From Cheiracanthium punctorium (taxonomy: Eukaryota; Arthropoda; Arachnida; Araneae; Cheiracanthiidae): a DNA stretch of 64,000 bases. Shown piece after piece: positions 31,043-43,076 of the stretch. Both the position numbers and the translations under genes were made by a program. Position 1 is the stretch's first letter. Each line of letters starts with the position of its first letter. The notes under the pieces were generated by a model, which did no database searches, had not been told where the DNA came from, and was given only the letters and a program-made list of their open reading frames with translations. The stretch is taken from positions 1 through 64,000 of the forward strand of contig JAWZYV010013294.1 of NCBI GenBank assembly GCA_038373885.1, given 5' to 3'.

Positions 31043-33139
31043 CTATGAGTTCCAAATTTTAATATATTGTTGTGGTTGCCATCTACCAACCGGTGGACCA
31101 TTGATATTTATCATTAACAGGTTGGAAATGGTTGAAATTAAAAGTCGTGAACGCTCATCGGAAGCAATTATATTCATTTGGCTAAATGAGCGTTCACATT
31201 CGGCTGTCCCCGGAGGAAGGGTATCAATACAAACTTTCAGTGGTCTGATTTCTACGGGTAAAACTTTTTGATTATCTATGTACTCTTTCATGCCATTAAC
31301 TATAGTACTACAATCGAGATTAAATCTAGAGCAAAGACGTTTTATTTCTTTTTTTCCGTGTCGAATATCCGGATTTGTTGGCCAAGTTGTACTGTCAAGG
31401 ATTGTTAAATCCTTAAGCAAACTTTCTTGTGTTGGGTCATTCAATAACCGTTCCTTCATATTATCTATAAGACTTTGTAAGAATTGACAAGGATTAATGA
31501 TTGCAATTTTTGAACAACGTTTCATTTCAATATTTTGAAAATTTCCTTTTTCTTCTGCTTTTAAAGCAACTTCATATTTCTTACCGAAATTTTGAAGGAC
31601 TCCAAAACTCGAATTGTTCTCTTTATCAATGTATCAGCCTTCAAAAGTGTTACATTATGTGCCTGTAATTGTGCAGATAAATTTGAAAGCTCGTTTAAAG
31701 CATCGTGCATAAGGCTCAAGTTCCTTAAAAATTCTGGGCTCCCGAGGTGTCGAGCAAGCCCTATAAATTTTGATCGCTCAGTGGAATTGCGAGCTTTATC
31801 CAAAGAAGCTTCAGTAAAGTGCGTATATAATGCGCAGTAAGACTCCAAGACAGCACGTACAGTTCTGAAACTGCTTGCCACCCACCTTGTGTTTAAAACG
31901 CTACCAATTGCTAATAATTGGAGGCCGAGCTCATCAGAAATATTTGCCAATTCTCGATTGTTTTTAGCGGATTGGTGGCTGTATACATTATGGATTTCAT
32001 CCATAAAAATTTTAAAATGGTTTACACCAGACACACTATTCACTGCATCAACTACTGCAAGCTCTAGTCTGTGATTCATACAATGCCATGATATAATAGA
32101 GGGGTAGAGTGTTCGTAATCTTGTGGCAACTCCTGCTTTTTTCCCTAACATTACACTTGCTCCATCGGAAACAAAAGATATCCAATTTTTTAAAAAAATA
32201 TTCATTTGTGAAGCCAACTGATGTTAAACGTTCTAGAAGCATATCAGTGATTGCTTCTGCCGTTTGTTGTTCAAGCTCTATCAAATCAAGAAAAATAAAT
32301 ATTGGGTTAGATATTTGATCTATCGACGCCTTTAGGTTTATCACTAGAACCGTTTTATGACTCACAGTAGTTGATTCATCAACTAGAACAGAGAGTTTAG
32401 AATCATTTTCTAGTAAGCATTTTACAATTTTTTGTCTCATTTGATTTGCAATAGAAGAAATGATTTTATTTGCAGAGTACCTAGAATGTAAAATTATTCC
32501 CAAATCTATTCCATTAGATTTTTGTAGCTCTATAATGGAACTGAAGTCACTAAATGGACGATTCATTTTTGCGATATAATACGCGGTTCGAAATATCCTT
32601 TCAGTTTCCACATTTCCTGAAATCACTTGTTTTTCGAAAGCTTCTAGGAGCATGTTCATCTTCGAAGTACGTTTTAACTTTACTATTCTTGCATGCGCTT
32701 CTGAATTTACATGCTTGGATATTTTTTTTCTTAAAGATGTCAAACGCTTTCTTCAATCCGAACAATTAGTAGGAGTTATTAAATATTTCGCCCACTCATT
32801 AGATAGGGAAATGCCCTGATCTTTCATAACTCCAAGTCCCTGAGATAAGCCGTATTTGCATTCAGTACATCCAAGTTTTCCACCTTGAGCATCTAACCAG
32901 GTATATTTGTCCCTGAATTCTTCTATTTGTTTTACGTTCCAATCTTCAGGCCATTCTCTAATATCACCTGAAGATGATTCCAAAACTGTTAAGTCATTTT
33001 CCACACTGGCATCGTCCGAAATGTGACATTTAGCGTCTGACACATCTCTATCGTTGCAAATTTCATTTTCATTTGAAACAGCAATAGCGGCATTCCTATA
33101 AGGATGTGAACAATGATAAGTTTTATTATACAGTGACAA
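31043..33139 (-). pseudogene. KIAA1586/C17orf113-like hAT transposase, disabled
   Basis: The N-terminal part (33139-32753) has a zinc-binding-like segment KLGCTECKYGLSQGLGV followed by SLSNEWAKY. After an in-frame TGA near 32754 the protein continues (32743-32048) with KHVNSEAHARIV and LSVLVDESTTVSHKTVLV. A frameshift near 32200 leads to 32217-31561 with SFVSDGASVMLGKKAGVATRL and the CMNHRLELAV motif. A further frame change leads to 31525-31043 with the hAT dimerisation motif TAECERSFSQMNIIASDERS. Layout and motifs match hAT-derived proteins of the KIAA1586 type. It has at least one stop and two frame changes. Confidence 0.87.
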
Positions 33140-33767
33140 ACAACTATCTTTTTATTTTTTTGTTACCGGATAAATTCATTTGAGAGGATGCTGTGCATAA
33201 AAATTGTTATTTTGATCAAAATTTAATTGAGACAAAAGCATTGTTGTAATATGTATCATCTTAATAATATCATTCAATAAAAATAGGCAAAATATTAAAC
33301 TGCATTCCATAAACATCAATCAAATATTTTTTTTAAGAGCCCTTGCAAGAGCAAATCGGGCAAGCCAATAGGAAAATGTTCCCATCACCATCTCAGAATT
33401 TTGTGATTTTTTTTTTCGTGTGTTGCCTTACTCAAGGAAAGAACAAATTTGAAATATTTTTGATTTACCTCTTTTAGTTTTGGAGTTATGTGGGGTCAGA
33501 GTACCCCTGACGAGTGACGTAGAATTAATTTAGGGCCATTTTTGCAAGTTTATTGTCTCGACTGCAACTGGCTCAGAGGTGCTTCAGAGAATTTTTTCAT
33601 TTTATCCTATAATATATCTTTGATATTAACATCTCAAATTGAAAATTTATTCGAAAATTGTCAGAGCACCAAAATAAGGGCCCCCAAAAATACCACCAAT
33701 TTCATAAGAAATACAGTTTTAAGAATGCTTGAAATTTTGGCTCTGACGTGATACAGAAAAAAATTTT

Positions 33768-34010
33768 TGCACAGTGCAGTTATATATCTACATATAAAGT
33801 GAATACAATGTTAACAATTTTTGAAGGCCCCTGGACATGGCCCCAAACATGGCCCTTAACGCTAATTTACGCAATTTCGAAGCACTGCTACAGTTGAAGC
33901 CGACTTCCCACAGGATAACTATTGACATGGAGATGTAGTATCAACATAGTAGTTTGATATTATGAAAAAAAAAGTTTTGACGGTACAACTGTTTCCTAGA
34001 AAAATCCGAA
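33768..34010. repeat. Diverged repeat, first copy
   Basis: Blocks such as 'cagtgcagttatatat', 'ataaagtgaat', 'atttttgaa' and 'catggagatgtagt' recur in the same order at 34542-34760. The copies are roughly 220-240 bp and clearly diverged. The function is unknown. Confidence 0.7.
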
Positions 34011-34146
34011 AAAGTACCTCCCTATTTGGAACATTCCACTGGCACGCATGAGGGCAATTCGGCGTTACTTTTAGAAGTTTAATCGACTGTAGCAGTGTTG
34101 AATATTAACCTATTCTGCATATATCACAAACATATTCTCCATATAT

Positions 34147-34470
34147 CACAAATAGTTCTTTTACAGGGGTACTCATAAGAATTACATTACGCTGAAAGGA
34201 GATCTCTGCAAATACTGAATCGATTCAAAATTTTTTTTCACTGATAGGAAGCTACACTATTCCTGAGTATTATAAGCTACCTTTCAGCATGCAGCATAAC
34301 TAGTTCTTTTACAGGGACACTCAAAAGAATTCTAGCACATGACCCTATATGGACATCTCCGTAACTACTGAACCGATTCTAAAGATGTTATCACTGAAAG
34401 CTACACTATTCCTGATTAACATAGGCTAGAATTCATGCATGCAGCATAATTTACAGGAACACTCAAAATA
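34147..34470. repeat. Tandem repeat, unit about 150 bp
   Basis: Three successive units begin near 34147, 34300 and 34450 with TTTTACAGG followed by 'actcaaaagaatt'-like sequence. They share 'actgaa(t/c)cgattc', 'gctacactattcctga' and 'catgcagcataa' blocks. The third unit is partial. The region between 33140 and 34823 has no other supported gene. Confidence 0.7.
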
Positions 34471-34541
34471 ATTCGCAAACTTTGTCGGAACCGTCTCCAT
34501 TCGGCACTCAAATTTATTCAAATTTTATTAAACTCCATTCA

Positions 34542-34760
34542 AATTTTTGAACAGTGCAGCTATATATCGTCATATAAAGTGAATCCAATGTTAAAAATTT
34601 TTGAAAGCCCCCTGGGCTCCCCAAACATTGTCCTTAACGCAATTTCAAAGCATTGGCACAGCTGCCTCTGACTTCGCGCCTGAGAACTATTGGCATGGAG
34701 ATGTAGTTTCATATTAAGAAAAGATATATTTTTGAAAGCATCACCGTTTTCAAGAGAAAT
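34542..34760. repeat. Diverged repeat, second copy
   Basis: This is the direct partner of 33768-34010. Just beyond it, 34790-34822 is an inverted copy of 33855-33887 ('aacgctaatttacgcaatttcgaagca'). The region therefore holds both direct and inverted repeats. Confidence 0.65.
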
Positions 34761-34829
34761 TTAACACAGTAATCAAGTCAGAGCCAGCTGTACCTATGCT
34801 TCGAAATTGCATAAATTAGCGCTAAGGTT

Positions 34830-37280
34830 TTCAGAATAACATTGACGGCCTTAAAACAATTATCTATTGCCACAATCCCGCCTGCTTTGCACTGCCAGAA
34901 ACATATCTCAAATCAAATGAACAACCTACCATCCAGAAATACACCATCCTCCGCAAAGACTATGAGCTTGGGGAAAGGGCTTCAGGTGGCGTTGCTTTAT
35001 TAATAAACAATCAATATCCTTATCAAGCCCTAAACATACCAGCATCCAACTGAAACAGTTCACCATCGTTTGCAGTATTTATCTACCTCCCAATGAAACC
35101 ATCAGCCTAATTTCACTCAATAGCCTCATACAGCAACTTCCGCCGCCACTAATTTTTCTTGGAGATATGAATGCTCATAGTCCCTTGTGGGGCAGCAAAG
35201 ACACAAACAATAGAGGCCGACAAATAGAGCAATTAACTGATTTTTCCCTATGCGTTATGAATAATGGTGATAATACATACTTCCACTCTCCTACAAAATC
35301 TTTCCATGCCATAGACCTTGCTATTTGTTCCCATCAATCCTTCCGTTGTACGACTTCTCGGTCCCCGGTGATTTACATAATAGTGATCATTTTCCAGTTA
35401 TACTCTCCCCCTGTACCAGAATTTCACTCAAAAATCTACCTTACATAAATTTGGTTTACGTGGCAACCTTCCCATTTTTATCAAGAACTTTTTATCCCTT
35501 CGGAACTTCAGAGTACGAATAAACAACACTTTATCCAATAACTATACAGGAGGAAGGCGTACCTCAGGGCTCCATCCTAAGTGTTACCCTTTTTTCAATA
35601 AAAATAAATGCCATCCTTAAACAAGTCCCTGCAACAGTCCACGGTAGCCTGTATGTAGATGACCTCCAGATCTCTTTTCAGGAGAAGGACATGCACTATG
35701 TAGATGGCCAACTACAGAACACTGTTAATCGCATTTTAAAATGGTGCAATACAAATGGATTCAACATATCTGCCGAAAAAACTGTTTCTGTACACTTCTG
35801 TCGAAGACGAGGGATCCTTCCGGACCCTGACCTGCATCTTGGTCGCACAAAAATTGTCATTCAAGACTCTACTAAATTTTTAGGTATCCATTTTGACAAG
35901 AAACTAACTTTTGCTACACATATTTCTTACATCCACAACAAATGTGAAAAGAGTTTAAACATCTTAAAAGTCCTTACAAATACTTCTTGGGGAGCTGACC
36001 GTGATGCCCTTTTACGCATTTATCGAGCCGTCATTCGCTCGAAAATGGACTATGCATGCTGTGCTTATGAGTCTGCCAGCAAATCTATTTTAAGAAAACT
36101 TTACACGGTGCATCACTCTACACTATGTATTTGTTCAGGTGCTTTTAGGACCTCCCCTATACAGAGTTTGTACATCACCTGTCATGAACCATCCCTCACA
36201 TACATTTGCCATGGGCTATCCATTAATACATATTACCGTATCATTTATCATGCCGCACACCCTTTGAGAGCTGCGCTTTTAGATAACCAGCAGAATCGTC
36301 TTTAGAGCTCGTAGGAACATGGCTGACACCCACCTAAGTCAGATCGACATTTTTTCTCATTCTCCTAATGAGATACCACCCTGGAATGCCCATCACATCG
36401 TTATTTTGCAGCCCTTTAAAGGATATAAGAGAGAAAATACTGACACCCATATTTACCAACGAGTCTTCCATCATCATAGGGACACTTACCAAAATTATGA
36501 AGACTTATATACAGACGGCTCCAGGTTTGAAGGTCATACTGGCTTTGCATATACAAATCGTACTCAAACCTGCAGTTATACTCTTCCCAAGTTTTGCTCC
36601 GTATTCACAGCTGAACTGCTTGCCATCTACGAGGGTCTTTCTTATATCAGTAAAAAGAACAAAAAACATACCATTATATATACAGATTCGCTCAGCGTTC
36701 TAGAAAGCCTTAAATCCTGTACAATGACCCATGGCTACCTTGTCAAGATTCTGCAGTTGCATGCACAGCTGACGAGTCGGGGTTCTGAAGTCCTCTTCTG
36801 CTGGATTCCAGGCCACGTTGGAATCGCTGGCAATGAGGAGGCTGACCTTTTGGTTAGGGGTGCTACAGTACCTTACCCTGGTAAAATTCCCATTAGTGAT
36901 ATAAAATCTGGTGTCTTCTATATAATTAAATACAGCTGGACGAATGACTGGAATAACCAAACAGACAATAAACTTCACAATATTCACCCATCTATCACTC
37001 ATTAGTCCACATTACCCTATCGCAAACACGTTGTTATATTGACACGCCTCTGGATTGGTCATACCAGATTGACTTATAAACATCTACTGTTTGGTGAGCC
37101 TGTTCCAGAGTGCTCCCACTGTCATACTTGCCTCACTGTTCGTCATCTTTTAACCTCATGCACTGCTTTTAATCATTTTTACCAAATACTTTTTAACTGT
37201 TCTCATCCCAAACTTGACGATATATTGGGTGATATCCCACACCGTAATTCGTTTTCATTTCTACGACGTACCAATCTGTT
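34830..37280 (+). pseudogene. ORF2 of NLR8, degraded
   Basis: Remaining pieces are APE (MNAHSPLWGSKDTNNRG at 35167; DHFPV), part of the RT fingers and palm, GVPQGSILSVTLFS in a shifted frame, YVDD near 35660, and the thumb (35691-36305). RNase H follows (YTDGS, TAELLAIYEG, YTDSLSVLE, GNEEAD in 36319-37005) and then the PECSHCHTCLTVRHLL finger (37039-37326). The loss of about 400 codons, frameshifts and a TAG near 37004 make it non-functional. A small insertion near the end changes the usual FYSV terminus. Confidence 0.92.
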
Positions 37281-37327
37281 TTACTGTGACGTATACAGTG
37301 TGAAGTATACACTTTTCTCTGACTAGT

Positions 37328-37353
37328 ATCTGGATGGGAGCCCCCATCCAGAT
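37328..37353 (+). other. 3' UTR hairpin of NLR8
   Basis: ATCTGGATGGG and CCCATCCAGAT form a perfect 11-bp stem with an AGCC loop, directly comparable with the hairpins in NLR6 and NLR14. Confidence 0.85.
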
Positions 37354-37548
37354 GTCCTTATTTTTATATACTTTTTACCTTTCTACAGTTTGCTTTTATC
37401 GTTTTAGACCTCATGGATTTTAGCTTTGCATGTTTTATGCAACACTTTTTACTTGAAAACATTATTTTACTATATTTACACATAGTATGGTGCAGTATGT
37501 CCTTTCTGTACCTTGTGCCATTAAACACCAACTAACCAACCAACCAAC

Positions 37549-37913
37549 TTAAATCAATTGCTATCCAAACCGACACAACGAAATCCATACCTGTCTCTCC
37601 ATCTACTTCTATTCAAAATGCAAAAAAGTCAAATTCTACTCAAAATACTTCATTCATTTTTCCTAAAAAAACCACACACAAGAAAATGCCCCAAAGCAAC
37701 ACCTCCACTCAGAATAAACCATTAATTAAAAAAAGTGCAGCTTACAGGTCAAAATACAATAAAGCTAGACTAAAACGCATCCTTCCACAACGACCCATTG
37801 ATGACACAATATTAAACTTGGATCCATCTGACTCTGGCATTTCTGACAATATTATGGATGATGACAACATACCCAGTACCCCACTGAAACCAACGGGGAT
37901 TCAGAGCAAGGTA
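37549..37913 (+). pseudogene. ORF1 C-terminal fragment of NLR9
   Basis: It encodes SIAIQTD, the basic SAAYRSKYNKARLKRILP segment and the acidic DDDNIPSTPL tail up to GIQSKV. The last codons lie across NLR10 at 43038-43073. In that part the usual stop has changed to TCA, so translation would run into a TGA overlapping the ORF2 start. The knuckles are absent. Confidence 0.88.
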
Positions 37914-40663
37914 TAGACGATACTATTCTACATTTGGACCCCTCTGACTCTGAAATGTCAGATCTTCCCATGGATGATGACGACATCCCTAGCACCCCTC
38001 TCAAGCCTACGGGGGTTCAGAGCAAGATGAGCATCAACCCAAACACAATATGATAATGGCTCTGCTGCTGTCTTGAAACTGCCACGGTTTCCTTAATAAA
38101 AACGATGACCTCAAAATGCTGATTTATGATCATAACCCCGCTTGCTTTGCCCTTCAGGAAACTTTTCTCAAAACCAATAGACATACTAAAATCCATAATT
38201 ACACCATCTTTCGCAAGGACTATGAGCTCAATGATAGGGCCACAGGTGGAGTTGCCCTATTAATTAACAATAGTTATCCTCACACTATGGTCAATCTTAA
38301 CACAAATCTCCAAGCAGTTGCCACTCGTATTCAATTAAAACAACTCACAACTGTCTGCTGTATATACCTCCCTCCTAGTGAAGCCATAAGCCAAACATCC
38401 CTCAATAGTCTCATTCAGCAACTTCCTTCTCCTTTCATCCTCCTTGGTGACATGAATGCTCATAGTCCCTTGTGGGGTAGCAAGGACGCCAACAATAGAG
38501 GCCTCCAAATCGAACAAATTCTCACTCACTTCTCCCTTTGCTGAATGAATAATGGTGACAATACTTACCTTCACTATCCAACTAAAACCTTCCATGCAAT
38601 AGACCTTGCTATCTGTTCTCCATCACTTCTCCCAACATATAATTTTTCTGTATCCAGTGATCGCCACAACAGTGATCATTTTCCGATTCTTCTGTCACCT
38701 CTGTACCACAATCCCCAACATACTTTAGTACCTAGATACATTCATGATAAGGCAGATTGGTTCACCTACACTTCCCTGTCTGCCATCACCTCTGATGTTG
38801 TTGAAGGCCCCATAGACGAGGTCGTACAAAACGTTACTTCAATTATCATCCAAGCCGCTGATGCCAGCATTCCTAAATCAGGCATCAGACCTCGACGCAA
38901 TAAAAATTCGCGGTGGAATGAACAATGCATCCTCGCTAAAAAGAAGCAGCAGAAAGCCTGGAGCAATTTTCGGCGGTTCCCCACCACCGAAAACCTCACC
39001 CTCTTTAAGCAAGCTAAAGCTTATGCACGTAGAGTCCGGCGTCAGTGTCAAAGAGAATCCTGGATCAAATATATCTCCAGCATTACAGCCTCTACTTCTA
39101 GTAAGGAACTATGGACAAAAACAAAAAGAGCCATGGGTATTTATACTAATCAGTCTATTTCCTGTCTATCCATAAATAACAGCATTATATCCGATACAAA
39201 AGAAATCGCAAATAGTATTGGTGAATCTCTCTCTTCCATCTCATGCAGTACCTCCTACTCAAACTCTTTCCTTCCATATAAACAAGCAGAACGACAAAAA
39301 ATAAATTTCAAAACCTCCTCACACTTCACGTACAATAGCGACCTTACCATCCATGAACTCACCAAACACTTAAAAAGGTCCTCAAACACATCCCCAGGTC
39401 CCGATGGTATTACTTATGAAATGCTGAAACGCCTATCCCATGCATCTTTACTCAACCTTTTGAAATTGTACAATAGAATATGGAACGAACAAACCTTTCC
39501 CATCTCTTGGAGAAATGCAATAGTTATTCCCTTTCCTAAACCAGGAAAAGATACATCTAACTCTAATAACGACCGACCCATAGCCCTTACTAGTTGCCTA
39601 TGTAAATTAATGGAGAAAATTATCAATACCCGTCTTGTCTACATTTTAGAAACAGGGAACCATATACATCCCTTCCAGAGTGGCTTCCAGAAGGGTAGAT
39701 CCACCATAAATAACATATTAAAATTAGAGACCCAAATTCGTAATGCCTTCTTACGGAAGAACCACTTAGTCTCTGTGTTTTTTGATATTGAAAAGGCATA
39801 TGACCGAACGTGGAGGTACGGTATCCTCTTGGATCTTCATAATATAGGACTTCGAGGCAACTTACCCACTTTTATAAAAAACTTTCGATCACTCCGTAAT
39901 TTCCGCGTCCGGATTAATGGCATGCTATCTAATAACTTTGTTCAAGAGGAGGGTGTTCCACAAGGCTCCGTTCTTAGTGTCACCCCCTTCTCAATAAAAA
40001 TTAACAACATCCTGAAACAACTGCCCTCGACTGTCTACGGTAGTCTTTATGTCGATGACCTGCAAATCTCCTGTCAGGGAAAGGACATGCGCCTGATAGA
40101 ACGCCAGCTTCAGAATGCCATCAACCGCATCTTAAAGTGGGGTGACAGAAACGGGCTTAAAATATCAGCAGAGAAAACAGTTTGTACCCATTTTTGCCGG
40201 AAGCGCGGGATCCACCCTGATCCGGAACTTTATCTGGACCATACTAATATTGCTGTCAAGGATTCTATCAAATTTTTAGGTTTAAATTTTGACAAGAAAC
40301 TTACATTTGCTAAACATATCTCAGACATCCGCAATAAATGCGAGAAAAAACTTAACATTTTATAGGTTTTAACCAATACCTCTTGCGGGGCAGACCGTGA
40401 TGCTCTCTTGCGGATCTACCGTGCCGTCATCCATTCCAAAATTGACTATGCAAGCTGCGTTTATGGATCGGCTTCTAAATCAGCACTAAAAAAACTTGAC
40501 ACTGTGCATCATACTGCACTACGCATATGCTCTTGAGCTTTTAGGACATCGCCTGTACATAGCCTTTACGTCACCTGTCATGAACGATCTCTCACTCTCA
40601 TACGTCATAAATTATCATTAAATACCTATTATCGCACCCTATCTCATTCTTCACATCCCTTAA

Positions 40664-41727
40664 CCCTTTGCGGACGACCGCCGAGTTTCGCGGAAGTTAC
40701 ACTGGGGACGAAAAGCACCGCTGCGCGAATGACCCTGGAGGACGGGAGATTTTTGACGCTAAGCCTAATCTACATGAAAGACTTAGAATCGCATTGCGCT
40801 CCACACTAATTTTACTTCTGCATGATCAGGAACTTTCAAAAGCATTGCATATATATTTTGCTGATAACTATAGGTAATTTTAACATTAGAATTGAAAGAT
40901 AATGAATAAAAATTAGCACTTACCTTGAAAAAAAAATTATACCTTTCGACAATTACTTTAGAAATTTAATTGAACTTTTATTTTTAAAACGTAATAAAAA
41001 CTAATAATTTCAAAATAAGATTCAGAAAGACATATATATACAATTAAAAAATGGGATATTTACATATTATTTTAAAAGCATTTTTGTGTGTGATATACTT
41101 CAAAGCAAGGATCAATGCATAATCCAACATCGCATTCTCTACATTCATAATAACTCTCCACACGTTTCCTTTTCTCTTTCGTTGTTTGAGAACAAACAAC
41201 GCACCTCCTTCGTTTGTCTTTTTTCCCAGTTTTAGAACATAATTTAGGAAAATGCCTCCCAGATAAGCGGAATGCAGATAATCCTTTCACCTCGCTTAAC
41301 TCTAACTTTTTAACACCAAACCCATGAAAATACTATTATAGAACAAATATTCCCCCATCCCTCTGAAAAATAAATAAAAAGTAAAAACACAAGCCGCCGA
41401 TTACAAAAGAGAGTGGGAGTCTAACGCGACAGCAATCCACTGCACGTGCATTTGTTTACATTACCGAAAAACACTTGTTCACCCTTCTCCCCAAACCAAA
41501 ACAAAAAAAAAAGTATTTCTGAAGGTCAGTGCTTGGAAAAACCGTTAAAGACCGTTATTGGAAAGTAGCGCCATCTTTTATTCAAAATACAAAACGTTCC
41601 ATTTAAAAACACGGATACGTGGCAGCCGTCTTCTGCAGAAAATTGACTATCGCCACGTACACGCGTTCGCCGTCCTTTGCGGTAAATTTCAGCTGAACAC
41701 GCGTACGTGGCGCTCGTCCGGAAAGGG
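40664..41727. mobile_element. Internally deleted piggyBac-type element
   Basis: It is 1064 bp, flanked by TTAA on both sides (40660-40663 and 41728-41731). Its inverted ends begin CCCTTTGCGGACGA and CCCTTTCCGGACGA (13 of 14 match). TTAA targets and CCC-starting ends define piggyBac elements. Excision would restore the ORF2 codons (HPL-KDS). It keeps only the transposase C-terminus, so it would need a transposase from elsewhere. Confidence 0.95.
41072..41335 (-). pseudogene. piggyBac transposase C-terminal Cys-rich domain
   Basis: The frame reads GRHFPKLCSKTGKKDKRR, CVVCSQTTKEKRKR, YECRECDVGLCIDPCFEVYH and TQKCF. Spaced C-x2-C pairs with a final His/Cys set match the RING-like C-terminal domain of piggyBac transposases, which binds the element ends. 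About 72-88 codons are open. The DDE catalytic domain is absent, and no in-frame ATG precedes the fragment. Confidence 0.85.
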
Positions 41728-42819
41728 TTAAAGGATTCTCTAATAGACACCCAATTGGACCAGTTTTATGAAAATCGCCCTTTCTGCACTCCCTCCTTCG
41801 GACTTAGAATCCGTAGGAGTGTAGCCGGTACCCAATTGGAGGATGATAATGCATCTACTTGTTCATTTCATGAAGTGCCACCATGGACTAAATTGCAGAT
41901 TTCCTACCTACAACCATTCGAAGGCTTCACAAAACCAAACACTGACCCCATAATATACCAACAGTTATTTCTAGACCATAAAAGCAACTATAGAAACTTC
42001 GACGAACTATATACTGACGGCTCAAAATCTCTTAATCACGTTGGCTTTGCTTATGTACATCGAAATCATTCTTAAAACTACACCCTACCTTTATTTTGCT
42101 CCATATTTACAGCCGAATTAATAGCTATTTATGAAAGCCTTCTTTACATCTCGAGAACAAATACCAAACATTTCATCATCTACTCTGACTCATTAAGTGT
42201 ATTAGAGAATCTGAAATCCGGCATCCTCACTCATAGTTATATTTTAAATGTCCTACACATGCACAAGAGACTCATGAACCGTGGATAGAACATTCTCTAC
42301 TGCTGGGTACCTAGCCATACTGGGATTCTTGGAAACAAGAAAGCTGATTCTTTGGCCAGGCATTCTACTGTCCCATATAATTGAGATCTACCTTATACTG
42401 ATATAAAATCTGGCATCTCTTTCCTAACAAAAGGAACTTGGAATCATACATGGGAAGGAGAAACCCTAAACAAACTTCACTCTATCCGGCCGGCCCTTAC
42501 CCACTGGTCCACTCAACCATACCGCAAGCACGATGTTATTCTGACTCGTCTTCGCATTGGCCATACAAGACTTACCCATAAGTACCTTCTATTGGGTGAA
42601 TTTGCTCAAGAATGCCCTCATTGTCATACTCATCTTACTATACATTATCTTTTAACCTCTTGCTCTGCTTTTAAAACCTTTTACCTAAATTATTTTAATT
42701 GTTCTCATCCCAGACTTGACGACCTTTTGGGTGAAACCCCTCACCATCACCTGTTTTTATTCCTTCAACGGGCTAACATTCTTTTCTCGGTGTGAAGTGT
42801 CTGCACTTGTCTGAATTGT

Positions 42820-42844
42820 ATCTGGATGGAACCCCCATCCAGAT
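42820..42844 (+). other. 3' UTR hairpin of NLR10
   Basis: ATCTGGATGG and CCCATCCAGAT form a 10-bp stem with a short loop. One G of the usual arm is missing. It lies about 25 nt past the ORF2 stop. Confidence 0.8.
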
Positions 42845-43076
42845 GTTTTTGTTTCACTTTTTATCTGCTTTTAACACCTTTTGATTTTACTTTTACCTTT
42901 TTAGTCTTTACAATTAGCTTTTACTAGATTTAGTGGTACCTTTTATCTGAATACATCATGATATGATTTTAACTTCTTGTCTGGCGCAGCATGTCCTTTT
43001 TGGACCTTGTGCCAATAAACACCAACCAACCAACCAATCAGAGCAAGGTAGCAATCATTCCTAACATCACTTCATG

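Larger units (their letters stand above)
34824..37548 (+). mobile_element. NLR8: 5'-truncated, internally deleted retrotransposon
   Basis: It starts within the APE region of ORF2 and ends in a (CCAA)n tail at 37548, after an ATTAAA hexamer. About 400 codons (roughly residues 215 to 600) are missing at a junction near 35445. The 3' UTR hairpin (37328-37353) is perfect. The tail abuts NLR9 directly. I could not find a target-site duplication. Confidence 0.93.
38056..42796 (+). pseudogene. ORF2 of NLR10, with many stop codons
   Basis: The domain order is complete. APE has LLGDMNAHSPLWG. The RT (in 38545-40365) has FFDIEKAYDRTWRYG, GVPQGSVLS and YVDD. The piggyBac insertion follows. RNase H then has YTDGSK and YSDSLSVLE. 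The finger reads QECPHCHTHLTIHYLL, and the end is RANILFSV. In-frame stops occur at Trp7 (TGG to TGA, near 38075), near 38542, 40363, 40534, 42073, 42286 and 42382. Nearly all are single substitutions, so this copy decayed mainly by point mutation. Confidence 0.93.
37914..43037 (+). mobile_element. NLR10: 5'-truncated retrotransposon carrying a piggyBac insertion
   Basis: It begins within the ORF1 C-terminus (an acidic tail of the type seen in NLR14), continues through ORF2 and 3' UTR, and ends in a (CCAA)n tail at 43037. An AATAAA hexamer precedes the tail. A 13-bp target-site duplication bounds it. A 1064-bp piggyBac-type element sits at a TTAA in ORF2. Without it the copy is about 4.06 kb. 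Confidence 0.94.

Noticed and set aside
31043..33139. Host KIAA1586-like SUMO ligase gene
   Set aside because: It has an in-frame stop and at least two frame changes, with no intron pattern to explain them. A dead hAT transposase is the simpler reading.
37880..38052. Internal duplication of the ORF1 acidic tail
   Set aside because: The two tails belong to NLR9 and NLR10. The 13-bp target-site duplication falls exactly between them.
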